Shown one piece after another: positions 1 through 10,249 of a stretch of DNA of 64,000 bases. The translations under genes and the position numbers were made by a program. The notes under the pieces are model-generated. The model saw nothing but the letters and a program-made list of their open reading frames with translations, was not told the origin of the DNA and ran no database searches. The stretch is from Victivallales bacterium (GTDB lineage Bacteria > Verrucomicrobiota > Lentisphaeria > Victivallales > UBA1829): assembly GCA_016285345.1 (NCBI GenBank), contig JAEEQN010000004.1, forward strand, positions 39,858 to 103,857, read 5' to 3'. Position 1 is the stretch's first letter; each line of letters starts with the position of its first letter.

Positions 1-522
1 GATCTTGGCGGCCTTTTCGCGGAAGCCGGCCAGACGGGTGAGGATCAGTTCGAGCTTACCGGCGGCCTCGCCGGCGCGGATCATGTTCAGATAGAGTTTG
101 TCGAACGATTTCGGGTGCTGTGCGAGGGCTTCGGAGAAGGTCGAGCCGCCTTCGACGGAGTAGGCGACCTTGCCGAGAATGGTTTTGACGGCCGGGTTTT
201 TCGCCTGTCTCTCGAGCGTCTTGAGCGAGCGGATCAGCGGGAGGCCGGCGTCGAGCAGGATGGCGAGCTGACGGGTGAAGACGGTCAGGTCCTTGCCCTT
301 CATGACCGTGGGGCCGAGGTTGATGTTCAGTCCTTTCGCCGCGGACGGGCCTTTGGCCTTTTCCTTCTTGGCCTTGGCCGCCTTTGCGAGCGGCTTGATG
401 GAGGTGGGGAACATCCCCTGCTCCTTCAGGAACGATGCGACGGCTTCTTCGCTTGCGGCTTCGTGCTGTCCCTTCTGTTCCTTACCGGATGCGTCCATCG
501 CGGTGTATTGGAAGATCGGCAT
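1..522 (-). CDS. pilC: Type IV pilus / type II secretion inner-membrane platform protein (PilC/GspF family), C-terminal part cut by window edge
   Basis: My minus-strand reading gives MPIFQYTAMDASGKEQKGQHEAASEEAVASFLKEQGMFPTSIKPL...TVFTRQLAILLDAGLPLIRSLKTLERQ, a typical PilC/GspF N-terminus. It lies downstream of pilB and pilT. Not in the ORF track because it is truncated. Confidence 0.9.
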   Translation of the reverse strand, partial: MPIFQYTAMDASGKEQKGQHEAASEEAVASFLKEQGMFPTSIKPLAKAAKAKKEKAKGPSAAKGLNINLGPTVMKGKDLTVFTRQLAILLDAGLPLIRSLKTLERQAKNPAVKTILGKVAYSVEGGSTFSEALAQHPKSFDKLYLNMIRAGEAAGKLELILTRLAGFREKAAKI

Positions 523-565
523 TTTATGAACTCCAGGTTATGTGAATGATAAAAGAGAATCCGGA

Positions 566-1633
566 TCAGATGTTTGTGCCCGCGAGGGTCTGGACGATGC
601 CTTCGGGGTCCTGCGCCTTCGTAATGACTTCGCCGTAGGAGACCATGCCCTTCTTGTAGAGGTCGACGAGGTGGGAGTCGAGGGTGTTCATGCCGTACTT
701 CGCGCCGGTCTGGATGTCCGACGTGATGCGGAAGGTCTTGCCGTCGCGGATCAGCGCCTGAATGGAGGGCGTGGTGATCATGATCTCGAACGCGGCGACG
801 CGTCCGGGCTTGTCGATGCGCGGCAGGAGCACCTGGGAGATGACGCCGACGAGACCGGCGGCGAGCTGGGTGCGGATCTGCGGCTGCTGGTTGGTCGGGA
901 AGGCGTCGACGATACGGTCGACGGTCGGGGCCGCGCCGGTGGTGTGCAGGGTGCCGAAGACCAGGTGTCCGGTTTCGGCGGCGGTGACGGCTGCTTCGAT
1001 GGTGACCAGGTCGCGCAATTCGCCGACGAGGATGATGTCGGGGTCCTGGCGGAGGGCGCGGCGGAGGGCTTCGGAGAAGCTCGGGACGTCCGCGCCGACT
1101 TCACGCTGGATCACCACGCTCTTCTTGTGGTGGTGGTAGAATTCGATGGGGTCCTCGACCGTGATGATGTGCACGGCGCGCTCCTCGTTGATGACGTTGA
1201 TCATCGAGGCGAGCGTGGTGGACTTGCCGGAACCGGTCGGGCCGGTCACGAGGATCATGCCGCGGGGACGGTAGAGCAGGTCCTTGATGCTCGGGGGGAG
1301 GCCGATCTTGTCGAGCGGCATCATCTCGTTCGGGATCTGGCGCAGCACGGCGCCGATGCAGCCTTTCTGTTTGAACGCGCTGACGCGGAAACGCGCGCGG
1401 TCGCCGAACGCGAAACCGAAGTCGGAACCGCCGTCCTCGGCGAGCTGCTGGAGGTGGCGCGGGGAGGCGATCGATTTGACCAGCGCTTCCGTATCCTCCG
1501 GCGTAAGCACCGGGAGGTCGAGCTGGGTCATTTCACCGTGGAGGCGGATCACGGGCGCGACGCCGACTTCGAGGTGCAGGTCGCTGCATCCTTCGGTGAC
1601 GACGAGATCCAGTAATTCATCCATTTCAACCAT
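566..1633 (-). CDS. pilT: Twitching motility ATPase PilT
   Basis: CSDLHLEVG, Walker [34 protein letters not shown]; 355 aa. Confidence 0.95.
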   Translation of the reverse strand: MVEMDELLDLVVTEGCSDLHLEVGVAPVIRLHGEMTQLDLPVLTPEDTEALVKSIASPRHLQQLAEDGGSDFGFAFGDRARFRVSAFKQKGCIGAVLRQIPNEMMPLDKIGLPPSIKDLLYRPRGMILVTGPTGSGKSTTLASMINVINEERAVHIITVEDPIEFYHHHKKSVVIQREVGADVPSFSEALRRALRQDPDIILVGELRDLVTIEAAVTAAETGHLVFGTLHTTGAAPTVDRIVDAFPTNQQPQIRTQLAAGLVGVISQVLLPRIDKPGRVAAFEIMITTPSIQALIRDGKTFRITSDIQTGAKYGMNTLDSHLVDLYKKGMVSYGEVITKAQDPEGIVQTLAGTNI

Positions 1634-1654
1634 GTTGAGGGCTCTTTATGTTGA

Positions 1655-3334
1655 TTACGTGTATTTGAGAACTTCTTCCATCGTGGTCTCGCCGTTCAGG
1701 ATGGCGCGGATGCCGTCCTCGCGCATGGTGGTCATGCCGAGTTCGCGCGCTTTATCGCGGATGACGACGGCGGGCGCGGAGTCCAGGATCAGCGAGGATA
1801 TCTTGCTGCTCATGCACAGCAGTTCGGTAATGGCTTTTCGTCCCTTGTACCCGGTATTGTTGCAGGTGGGGCAACCCTTGCCGTAGTAGAACTTGTTTTC
1901 ACCGATGTCCTTCCGCTGAAGCCCGAGGAGCTTCAGGTCGTCGTCTGTGGGGACGAATGCCGTGCGGCAGTGCGGACAGATGCGGCGGAGGAGCCGCTGG
2001 CCGAGAATGGCGATCAGCGAGGCCGTGATAAGGAAGGGCTGGACGCCCATATCGATCAGACGGGTCACGGCGCCGGCGGCGTCGTTGGTGTGGAGCGTGG
2101 TGAACACGAGGTGTCCCGTAAGGGACGCCTGGACGGCCATTTCGGCGGTCTCGATATCGCGCGTTTCACCGAGCATGATGATGTCGGGGTCCTGACGGAG
2201 GAAGGCGCGGAGGGCTCGTCCGAACGTCATGCCGATCGCGTCGTTGATCGGGAGCTGCACGATGCCTTCGAGGTCGTATTCCACAGGGTCTTCGGCCGTG
2301 AGGATCTTGTCTTCCACCTTGTTGATTTCCTTCAGGGCGGAGTACAGCGTGGTCGTTTTGCCGGAGCCGGTCGGGCCGGTGATGATGAAGATGCCGTTCG
2401 GCATGGCGATGATCTCGCGGATTTTCTTGAGCGTGTCTTCATTGATGCCGAGGACGTCGAGGTCGAGGTTGACGACGGAGCGGTCGAGAACGCGGAGCAC
2501 CACGGATTCGCCGTGGGAGGTCGGGAGCGTGGACACACGGAGGTCGATGGGGCGGCCGGCGATCTTGAGCTGGATACGGCCGTCCTGAGGCTTGCGGCGC
2601 TCGGAGATGTTCAGGCCGGAGAGGATCTTCACGCGGCTGATGACCGGGATTGCGAGGCTGCGCGGCGGCGGGGACATCTCGTAAAGCGCGCCGTCGATAC
2701 GGTAGCGGATCTTGAATTCGTGTTCGAACGGCTCGAAGTGGATGTCCGACGCCTTGTCGCGGATGGCCTGGTAGAGCACGGCGTCCACGAACTTGATGAT
2801 CGGGGCCTTGTTCGCGTCTTCCTCGGCGTTGGCGTAGGCGTAGTCGGAACCTTCCATGGCGTCCATCTCGGACAGGAGGTCGTTCACGCTGTTGATGTCG
2901 ACGGGATAATACTTGTCGATGAACTTGTCGATCTGCTTCTCTTCGGCGAGGACGATCATCACGTCCTTGCCCAGCACGAAGCGCATTTCGTCCGCGATCT
3001 GGTAGTTCAGCGGATTGCGGACGGCGAGCGTCACGGTGGATTCGTCCGCGTCGATCGGGACGACGCCGAGCATGCGGACATTGTCCGCGTCGATGAGGTC
3101 GATGACTTCTTTCGGGACCTCCATCATGGAGAGGTCGACGACGGTCGTGCCGAGGCTTTCCGCGATGTAGTTGAGGATTTCGTTTTCGGTCAGGATCTGG
3201 AAGTCGATCAGGATCTGCTGAAGCGGTTTCCCCGTGCGTTCGAATTCCTCTTCGGCTTCCTTCATGTTCTGGGCGGAACACGCGTTGGCGTTCAGGAGGA
3301 TGTCTTTCAGTGTTTGATTTTCGGAGTCAAGCAT
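1655..3334 (-). CDS. Type IV pilus assembly / type II secretion ATPase (PilB/GspE family), paralogue 2
   Basis: N-terminal MshE/GspE-N-like domain, Walker A GPTGSGKTTT, DPDIIMLGETRD, CPHC...CPTC zinc motif. Confidence 0.93.
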   Translation of the reverse strand: MLDSENQTLKDILLNANACSAQNMKEAEEEFERTGKPLQQILIDFQILTENEILNYIAESLGTTVVDLSMMEVPKEVIDLIDADNVRMLGVVPIDADESTVTLAVRNPLNYQIADEMRFVLGKDVMIVLAEEKQIDKFIDKYYPVDINSVNDLLSEMDAMEGSDYAYANAEEDANKAPIIKFVDAVLYQAIRDKASDIHFEPFEHEFKIRYRIDGALYEMSPPPRSLAIPVISRVKILSGLNISERRKPQDGRIQLKIAGRPIDLRVSTLPTSHGESVVLRVLDRSVVNLDLDVLGINEDTLKKIREIIAMPNGIFIITGPTGSGKTTTLYSALKEINKVEDKILTAEDPVEYDLEGIVQLPINDAIGMTFGRALRAFLRQDPDIIMLGETRDIETAEMAVQASLTGHLVFTTLHTNDAAGAVTRLIDMGVQPFLITASLIAILGQRLLRRICPHCRTAFVPTDDDLKLLGLQRKDIGENKFYYGKGCPTCNNTGYKGRKAITELLCMSSKISSLILDSAPAVVIRDKARELGMTTMREDGIRAILNGETTMEEVLKYT

Positions 3335-3361
3335 GATATAAGATCCGTGTGGTTGATTGCG

Positions 3362-5089
3362 TTATTCTTCGTCGCCGACGGTGACCGCGAGGACTTCGGA
3401 GACCGTGGTGGTTCCGGCGGCGGCCTTGCGGAGGCCGTCTTCGCGCAGGGTTCTCATACCGCTCTGGCGTGCCGCGGCGCGGAGTTTGTCGGAGCTTTCC
3501 TTGTTGTAGATGAGGTACTGCATGTCTTCGGTGATGAGGAAGATCTCGTAGATTCCCATACGTCCCTTGTACCCGGTGCCGCCGCAGGCGGGGCAGCCGC
3601 GTCCGTGGACGAGGTTCGCGGAGTCGAGGTAGTCCTTGTCGAGGTTAAGGAGGCGGATTTCGTCCGGGGACGGCTTGTAGGGCTCCATGCAGTTCTTGCA
3701 GACGCGGCGGACGAGTCGCTGCGCCATGATGGCGCGGACGGAGGACGCCACGAGGAAGGGCTTCACGCCCATATCGATCAGACGTGTCACGGAACTGGGT
3801 GCGTCGTTGGTGTGCAGGGTGCTGAACACCAAGTGACCGGTGAGCGACGCGTTGATGGCGATGTCGGCGGTTTCCAGGTCGCGGATTTCACCGACCATGA
3901 TGATGTTGGGCGCCTGACGGAGCATGGCTCGAAGCGCGTTCGAGAAGGTCATCTGCACGATCGGGTTCACCTGGACCTGGTTGATGCCGCTGAGCTGGTA
4001 TTCGACAGGGTCTTCCACCGTGATGATCTTGCGGTTCGGCTTGTTGATGGTGTTCAGAAATGCGTAAAGGCTGGTGGTCTTGCCGGAACCGGTCGGGCCG
4101 GTGACGAGGAAGATGCCGTCAGGCATGGAGATGATGCGGTCGATCTTTTCCTGGTCGTCGGTGTAGAAGCCGAGTTTCGGAATGTCGAGCTGGATGCTGG
4201 ACTTGTCGAGGATACGCATGACGATGGATTCGCCGTGCGTGGTGGGGATGGTGGACACACGGAGGTCGAGCCCGACGCCGGAGACTTCGATCTGGATACG
4301 TCCGTCCTGCGGCACGCGCTTCTCGGAGATGTCCATCTTGGACATGATCTTGATGCGGCTGATGATGTTTGTCTGGAGGTACTTCGGCGGGCTTTCCATT
4401 TCGCGGAGCGCGCCGTCGATGCGGTAGCGGATGCGGAATTTCTTTTCCATCGGCTCCAGGTGAATATCGGATGCTCGGAGCTTGAACGCATTGTAGATGA
4501 GCAGGGAGACGAGCTTGATGATCGGAGCGTCGTCCTCGGGATTGCTGTTCGCTGCCTTCGCCGCCTCCTTCGCGGCTTCGTCCTCGTCCGTCTGCACGAC
4601 TTCGAGCTTGGACGTGTCGACGCTGCCGACGTAGGAATCCACGGTGCCTTCGAGTCCGCCGTAACTGGCTTCAAGAATTTTCTGGATCTGCTTCGCGGGG
4701 GCGATGACGGCCTCCACGTCGCGTTTCAGCAGGAAGCGGAGCGAGTCGACGGTCTCCATGTCGGTCGGATCGGACATGGCGATGGTGAGGATGTCGTCAT
4801 GCAGCATGACGGGGACGACCTGATACTGCCTGGCGGTTTCCGCCGGGAGCTCCGCGATCACTTCGTCGGGGATGACGAAGGCGGACAGATCAATGGTTTC
4901 AAGCCCGTACTGCTGGGCGAGCATGTTGATGATTTCCTGTTCGTCGACGTAGCGCAGGACCTTCAGCGCGTCAAGGATATCGAGTTCGCCGTCGGAGTCG
5001 GCGACTTTTTTCCAGCCTTCGTCGACCTGCTCTTTGGTCACGAATCCGTTTTCCTGAAGCAGCTCCAATACATAATCACTGTCAAGCAC
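3362..5089 (-). CDS. Type IV pilus assembly / type II secretion ATPase (PilB/GspE family), paralogue 1
   Basis: GPTGSGKTTS, APNIIMVGEIRD, C-X2-C pairs. GTG start at 5089 (VLDSDYVLELLQENGF) preferred over the ATG at 5143 because an RBS-like cgagg precedes it. Confidence 0.92.
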   Translation of the reverse strand: MLDSDYVLELLQENGFVTKEQVDEGWKKVADSDGELDILDALKVLRYVDEQEIINMLAQQYGLETIDLSAFVIPDEVIAELPAETARQYQVVPVMLHDDILTIAMSDPTDMETVDSLRFLLKRDVEAVIAPAKQIQKILEASYGGLEGTVDSYVGSVDTSKLEVVQTDEDEAAKEAAKAANSNPEDDAPIIKLVSLLIYNAFKLRASDIHLEPMEKKFRIRYRIDGALREMESPPKYLQTNIISRIKIMSKMDISEKRVPQDGRIQIEVSGVGLDLRVSTIPTTHGESIVMRILDKSSIQLDIPKLGFYTDDQEKIDRIISMPDGIFLVTGPTGSGKTTSLYAFLNTINKPNRKIITVEDPVEYQLSGINQVQVNPIVQMTFSNALRAMLRQAPNIIMVGEIRDLETADIAINASLTGHLVFSTLHTNDAPSSVTRLIDMGVKPFLVASSVRAIMAQRLVRRVCKNCMEPYKPSPDEIRLLNLDKDYLDSANLVHGRGCPACGGTGYKGRMGIYEIFLITEDMQYLIYNKESSDKLRAAARQSGMRTLREDGLRKAAAGTTTVSEVLAVTVGDEE

Positions 5090-5297
5090 GTTTAAACCTC
5101 GTTTGGTGGGTAGAAAAATAAATATCGCTAAAAAATACGGCATGATTGCCGATTTTTCAAGTCGAAAAGTGCGTTTTTCCAGATTTATTGAAGAAAAAAC
5201 GGTTTTTTCCGCTATTTGCTCTTTAAAATCGGCATTCGGCGTGGTATATTCAATGAAATGTTTTTTGTATTCTCAAACCATCCAAGGCTGACATCCG

Positions 5298-6110
5298 ATG
5301 AAATATGCGATCCTGAGCGACATCCACGCGAACCTCGAAGCGCTGGAGACCGTGCTTGCCCGCTGCCGCGAACTCGCGGTGGACTCCTATCTCTCCCTCG
5401 GCGACATCGTCGGCTACAACGCCAATCCGCACGAATGCCTGGAGATCATGCGGTCTCTGCCCGTCGCGGCGTTCGTCAAGGGCAACCACGATGAATATGC
5501 ATCGAACGGCGACACCGTCATGGCGGGATTCAATCCCCATGCGAAAAGCGCGGTCCTGTGGACGCAGAACATGCTGAACGAGGAGGAACTTGCTTTCCTT
5601 GCCGGACTGCCGTACAAGATGCAGGTGCGCGGGACGCCTTTCACCGCGGTTCACGCGTCGCTGGACAGCCCCTCGGAATGGGGTTATATCTTTGATATTC
5701 ATCAGGCGATGGACAATTTCTCCTACCAGTACACGCAGCTCTGCTTCTGCGGACATTCCCACGTGCCGATCGCGTACTGCAAGAAAATGCTCGCGCGGCC
5801 CGGCGAACTTCCCGTCGACGAGCTGAAACTCTGGACGGTCAAACCCGACGAAGAAGGCATGATGTTCCGGTCCGACGAGGCCGACGAGATCGTGCTGCCG
5901 ATCCAGCCCGGATGCAAGTACCTGATCAACGTCGGCAGTGTGGGGCAGCCCCGCAACCGCGATCCGCGCGCGACGTTCGCCGTCTACGATACGGATCAGC
6001 GCACACTTACACGTTACCGTCTGCCGTACGACATCGCCGGGACGCAGGAGAAGATCCGCGCCGCCGGTCTGCCGGAATGCCTCGCCACCCGTCTTGAACA
6101 TGGCATGTGA
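5298..6110 (+). CDS. Metallophosphoesterase family protein
   Basis: MKYAILSDIHANLEAL, GDIVGYNANP, KGNHDEYA, CGHSHVP metallophosphatase motifs. Confidence 0.9.
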   Translation: MKYAILSDIHANLEALETVLARCRELAVDSYLSLGDIVGYNANPHECLEIMRSLPVAAFVKGNHDEYASNGDTVMAGFNPHAKSAVLWTQNMLNEEELAFLAGLPYKMQVRGTPFTAVHASLDSPSEWGYIFDIHQAMDNFSYQYTQLCFCGHSHVPIAYCKKMLARPGELPVDELKLWTVKPDEEGMMFRSDEADEIVLPIQPGCKYLINVGSVGQPRNRDPRATFAVYDTDQRTLTRYRLPYDIAGTQEKIRAAGLPECLATRLEHGM

Positions 6111-6161
6111 CCGCCGGACGGACGCCGTCCGCCGCATGGACCGGAGGAGACGCTGCGCACC

Positions 6162-7205
6162 ATGAAGCGTTATCTGATTGTGAAACCGAGCAGCCTGGGG
6201 GATATCCTGCACGCGATGCCCGCCGTTTCCGCGCTGGCGAAAGCCTGTCCGGACGTTTCCGTCGACTGGGTCGTGAAACCTGCTTTTGCCGATCTGCCGC
6301 CGTATCTCCCGTGCGTCCGCCGCGTGATCCCGTTTCGCGACGGCAGGCTCCGCAAGCCGCTCCAGTTCCTGCCGGAGTTCATACGGCTTTGCTCCGATCT
6401 GCGGCGTGACCCCTACGACGCCGTGATCGATCTGCAGGGGCTGGTCCGGAGCGCCGTCATCGGGCGTCTCACCGGTTGCGAACTCCGGTGCGGTCCGGCG
6501 ACCCCGCGCGAACGCCCCGCGTCAAAGTTCTACACACGATTCCTGAAAGGCCATGAACAGCCCGGTCACGCGGTCGAGATCAACAACGCTCTGATGAAGG
6601 ATTTTCTCGGGCGCGAAGATCTGGATTTCAGTTTGAACCTGCCGGTGAACGAGAAGAGTGCTGCCCGCGTCCGTGATGTCGTGGCCGCCGCGTTCGGCGG
6701 GACCGTGCCGGAACGTTTCGCGGTTGTTGCGCCGGGCGCGCGCTGGGTCACAAAAAAATGGCCTGCCGATTTCTTCTTTGCCGTGATTTCCTCGCTTGCC
6801 CGCCGCGATCCGGGACTGAAATTCCTGCTCGCAGGGACGCGCGATGAAGCGGAGGACGTGAATGAAATCCTGGCGAAAAGCGAAGGGATGCCCGTCGCTT
6901 CGATCTGCGGCCGGACGAGCGTGGGCGAACTGCTGGAGGCGGTGCGTCTGTCGTCCCTGATGATCTGCAACGACAGCGGTCCGATGCACATCGCGGCGGC
7001 GCTCGGCGTACCCGTCGTCGCCATGTTCGGTCCGACGGATCCCGCCCTGACCGGGCCTTATTGCGAAAAAAAATCCGTGTTTATTCCGGAAATCGCTTGC
7101 AATCGCTGTTTTTTGCGCTACTGTAAAGATTCACGATGTCACGCGTCGGTCGACCCGGAAGCGGTCGCCGGGGCGTCTTACAACCTTCTTATGGAAAGGA
7201 GCTGA
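6162..7205 (+). CDS. Glycosyltransferase family 9 (heptosyltransferase-like)
   Basis: KPSSLGDILHAMPAV N-terminus; CNDSGPMHIAAALGVPVVAMFGPTDP. Confidence 0.9.
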   Translation: MKRYLIVKPSSLGDILHAMPAVSALAKACPDVSVDWVVKPAFADLPPYLPCVRRVIPFRDGRLRKPLQFLPEFIRLCSDLRRDPYDAVIDLQGLVRSAVIGRLTGCELRCGPATPRERPASKFYTRFLKGHEQPGHAVEINNALMKDFLGREDLDFSLNLPVNEKSAARVRDVVAAAFGGTVPERFAVVAPGARWVTKKWPADFFFAVISSLARRDPGLKFLLAGTRDEAEDVNEILAKSEGMPVASICGRTSVGELLEAVRLSSLMICNDSGPMHIAAALGVPVVAMFGPTDPALTGPYCEKKSVFIPEIACNRCFLRYCKDSRCHASVDPEAVAGASYNLLMERS

Positions 7206-7208
7206 GCC

Positions 7209-8300
7209 ATGTATTTCAGACTGCGTCATTTCCGGGCGGCGGTCCTTGTTCTGTTTTTGGTCCCTCTGTGCGTCCGCGCGCAGGTGGCGATCGTCGTCAA
7301 GCCGGTCCAGATCAACTATCTTCAATATGAATCCGTGTTCGTGCGCGTCGCGATGCGCAACCTCTCCGCGCATCCTCTGGCGTTCGGCGAGAACCTCGGC
7401 CTCAAGGGCAATCTCCAGTTCGAGATACGGCGTTCCGACCGCAACGATCCGTCTTTCATCCGCACCCCGAAGGACGCGCCGCTGCCCGACATGACCGGCG
7501 TGATTCTGCCGCCCGGCGGCGAGAAATCCTACATGTTCAACCTCAGCAAGCACTACGATCTGCGTTCCACCGGACGATATACCGTCAAGGCCGTGCTGCG
7601 CCATCCCCAGATGCCGACCCCGTACCAGTCCAAGGAAGCGCATTTCAACATCGTGCGCGGCAGCGTGATCTGGTCGCGCACGGTGGGCCTGCCGCTGCTC
7701 GACGACAGCCCGGAGGAGGCCACGGTCAACGAGGACGGCACGAAGGAGGAAAAGCACCGCATGATCAAGACGCGCGAATACCGCATCCTGAGCTATTTCA
7801 CCGGCAAGTCCAACATCTACTGCCTCACGCTTGAGGACAAGGACAACCTCTACATGCTCCGGCACATCGGCTACGACCTGGGGCCCGATCTCCGTCCGAA
7901 ATGCGAGATCGACTTCCTCTCCCGCCTCAGCGTCCTGCTGCCCGCCAGCACGAAAGTGTACGCCTACTACCAGTACAATACCGACGGCAACCTCGAAAAC
8001 CGCCAGATCCTGATGAAGACCGACCGTCCGCCCCGCCTTGTGCTCGACAAGGACACCGGCATCGTGAAGGTCGTCGGCGGCCGCGAGGCGCGCAAGGACG
8101 TCGACTACGAGGAGATACAGGACATTCAGTTCCTGGAGGATATGCGCGATCCGAAAAAATCGTCCATTCTGGATGAGCCGCTTGACCGCGACGGGGACCT
8201 CATCCGCGGCCCGGAATCCCTCAATGCGAAGGACGCGGCGGAAAAGGCCTCGGAGAAAAACAAGGATCAGAACCAGAAATCCCTGCTCGAAGGTTTCTGA
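7209..8300 (+). CDS. Hypothetical exported protein
   Basis: 363-aa ORF with a signal peptide (MYFRLRHFRAAVLVLFLVPLCVRAQ); no family recognised. Confidence 0.7.
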   Translation: MYFRLRHFRAAVLVLFLVPLCVRAQVAIVVKPVQINYLQYESVFVRVAMRNLSAHPLAFGENLGLKGNLQFEIRRSDRNDPSFIRTPKDAPLPDMTGVILPPGGEKSYMFNLSKHYDLRSTGRYTVKAVLRHPQMPTPYQSKEAHFNIVRGSVIWSRTVGLPLLDDSPEEATVNEDGTKEEKHRMIKTREYRILSYFTGKSNIYCLTLEDKDNLYMLRHIGYDLGPDLRPKCEIDFLSRLSVLLPASTKVYAYYQYNTDGNLENRQILMKTDRPPRLVLDKDTGIVKVVGGREARKDVDYEEIQDIQFLEDMRDPKKSSILDEPLDRDGDLIRGPESLNAKDAAEKASEKNKDQNQKSLLEGF

Positions 8301-8507
8301 GCGACTTCCGCTTCAACTGTTCGTATGCGGCATAGGTTTCTGCCTGTGCCGCTTTTTCTTGCCTCCGAGTGATTTTGTTCAAAGAAAATATGCATTCGTG
8401 CAAAAAGTATATGGGAAAACGCCCGGAACGTGCTATTGTATGTTCATCAGAAAACCGTATTCTCAAAATCATGCTCCGGCATACGGGGCGAACAACAGGA
8501 GAAAACC

Positions 8508-10184
8508 ATGAGTCCGAGCAAGAAAAACGCCGCTAAGAAGACTGTTGCGAAGAAGTCCGAAGCGAAAAAGACTGTCGCCGCGAAGAAGTCCGCGCCGAAG
8601 AAAGCCGCCGCGAAAAAGGCTGTTCCCGAAGTCTATCCGGGCGAGACCGCGCCGGAACGCCTCATCAAGGCCGACTTCAAGGCTGTGAAGGGCGAGAGGT
8701 CCGATGTCTGGCGCGACTGCGTCGGGGCGGGGCGCATCGGCGAAGGCCTGCGCGATACATGGCGCAAGCAGCTCGCGAAATGCAAGAAGGAACTCGGATT
8801 CCGGTATCTGCGCGCGCACGGTCTCTTCCACGACGAGATGCGCGTGTACAGCGAGGACAAGGCGGGCAATCCGGTGTACAACTTCATGTACATCGACGAT
8901 GTATTCGATTTCCTGCTCTCCATCGGCGTCAAGCCGTTCGTCGAGCTCAGCTTCATGCCCGAAAAGCTCGCCTCCGGCAAGACCACGATCTTCTGGTGGA
9001 AGGCCAACGTGACTCCGCCGAAGAAGCACGAACGCTGGGCCGACCTCATCCGCGCGACCGTTCAGCACTGGACCGAGCGCTACGGCGAGGACGAGGTGAA
9101 GACGTGGCGGTTCGAGGTGTGGAACGAGCCGGATCTGGACGTCTTCTGGGATCCCGGCAAGAAGACCACCATGCTCGACGCCTACCTCGAACTCTACAAG
9201 TACACGGCGCGCGCGGTCAAGTCCGTGAACAAGGCGTATCCGGTCGGCGGTCCCTCCGGCGCCGGGCTCGACTTCATCGCTCCGCTCGTGAAATACTGCC
9301 GCAGGAACCGTCTGCCGCTGGATTTCATCTCGTTCCACCAGTACGGATTCGACCCCGAAAACCCGGCCCTGCCGAAGATCGACCGGTTCGGCGGCAACTA
9401 CATCTACCTCATGAAGAACCTCCGGCACGTGGCCGACTGTTTCAACAGGAAGCTGGAGGACATCCGCAAGAACCTCCGTTGCGACGTTCCTGTTTACATC
9501 ACCGAGTGGCACGCGTCGCCGTCTCCGGTCGACCCGGTGCACGATTCGTATTTCGCCGCGCCGTTCATCCTGGAACAGCTCCGCAACACGGAAAAGATGG
9601 CGTGCATGAGCTTGTGGACGTTCACGGACATCTTCGAGGAATGCGGACCCGCGCCGCGTCCGTTCCACGGCGGATTCGGCCTCATCACGTTCCAGAGCAT
9701 CCCGAAGGCAGCCTACCGCGCGTATCAGTGCCTGGCGGCGCTCGGCCCGACGGAACTCGTCTCCAGCGACGCGTCGTCGTACGTCTGCAAGGACGCGAAC
9801 GGCGGCGTGCAGGCGCTCTTCTGGGACCTCAGCCATCCCACGCAGGGCGGCAGGATCAGCAACCAGGACACCTTCTTCGATCCGCATCCGGCGAAAGATA
9901 AAGGCCATGCGCTGTTCAGCATCACCGGGCTCAAGGCCGGCGAATACGACCTGCGCGTGACCCGGATCGGCTACCGCGCGGGCGACGCGTATTCCGCGTG
10001 GCTGGAGGAGGACGGCGCGAAGACGGACATCAGCCGGGAGGAGATCGCACGCCTGACGCGCGTTTCCCAGCTCCGCCCGATGTACCGTGCGCAGGTCACG
10101 GTCATGAAGGGCGAGGAGTTCCAGCTCGGCCTGGACATGAAACAGAACGACGTTTATTTCGTGGAGCTGATCCCGCTGAAATAA
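8508..10184 (+). CDS. GH39-like glycoside hydrolase with Lys/Ala-rich histone-H1-like N-terminal tail
   Basis: MSPSKKNAAKKTVAKKSEAKKTVAAKKSAPKKAAAKK tail, then a TIM-barrel hydrolase with FEVWNEPDL (acid/base) and VYITEWHAS (nucleophile). ATG at 8508 is preceded by caggag. Confidence 0.8.
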   Translation: MSPSKKNAAKKTVAKKSEAKKTVAAKKSAPKKAAAKKAVPEVYPGETAPERLIKADFKAVKGERSDVWRDCVGAGRIGEGLRDTWRKQLAKCKKELGFRYLRAHGLFHDEMRVYSEDKAGNPVYNFMYIDDVFDFLLSIGVKPFVELSFMPEKLASGKTTIFWWKANVTPPKKHERWADLIRATVQHWTERYGEDEVKTWRFEVWNEPDLDVFWDPGKKTTMLDAYLELYKYTARAVKSVNKAYPVGGPSGAGLDFIAPLVKYCRRNRLPLDFISFHQYGFDPENPALPKIDRFGGNYIYLMKNLRHVADCFNRKLEDIRKNLRCDVPVYITEWHASPSPVDPVHDSYFAAPFILEQLRNTEKMACMSLWTFTDIFEECGPAPRPFHGGFGLITFQSIPKAAYRAYQCLAALGPTELVSSDASSYVCKDANGGVQALFWDLSHPTQGGRISNQDTFFDPHPAKDKGHALFSITGLKAGEYDLRVTRIGYRAGDAYSAWLEEDGAKTDISREEIARLTRVSQLRPMYRAQVTVMKGEEFQLGLDMKQNDVYFVELIPLK

Positions 10185-10231
10185 GGAGGACAAGTCCTCC
10201 ACTGAGGCAGTGCCGGGCTTCGCTCCGGCAC
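10185..10231. repeat. Dispersed multi-hairpin (REP-like) element, copy 1
   Basis: GGAGGAC-AA-GTCCTCC, ACTG-AGG-CAGT, GTGCCGG-GCTTCGCT-CCGGCAC. Begins at the base after the TAA stop of the upstream CDS. Confidence 0.85.
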
Positions 10232-10249
10232 GAGACTTTTCCAAAAATG

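Noticed and set aside
1970-5095. 1041-aa plus-strand ORF opposite the PilB-like ATPases
   Set aside because: Antisense shadow of strong minus-strand ATPase genes in GC-rich DNA; composition is an Asp/Val/Gly/Arg-rich mirror with no family motif.
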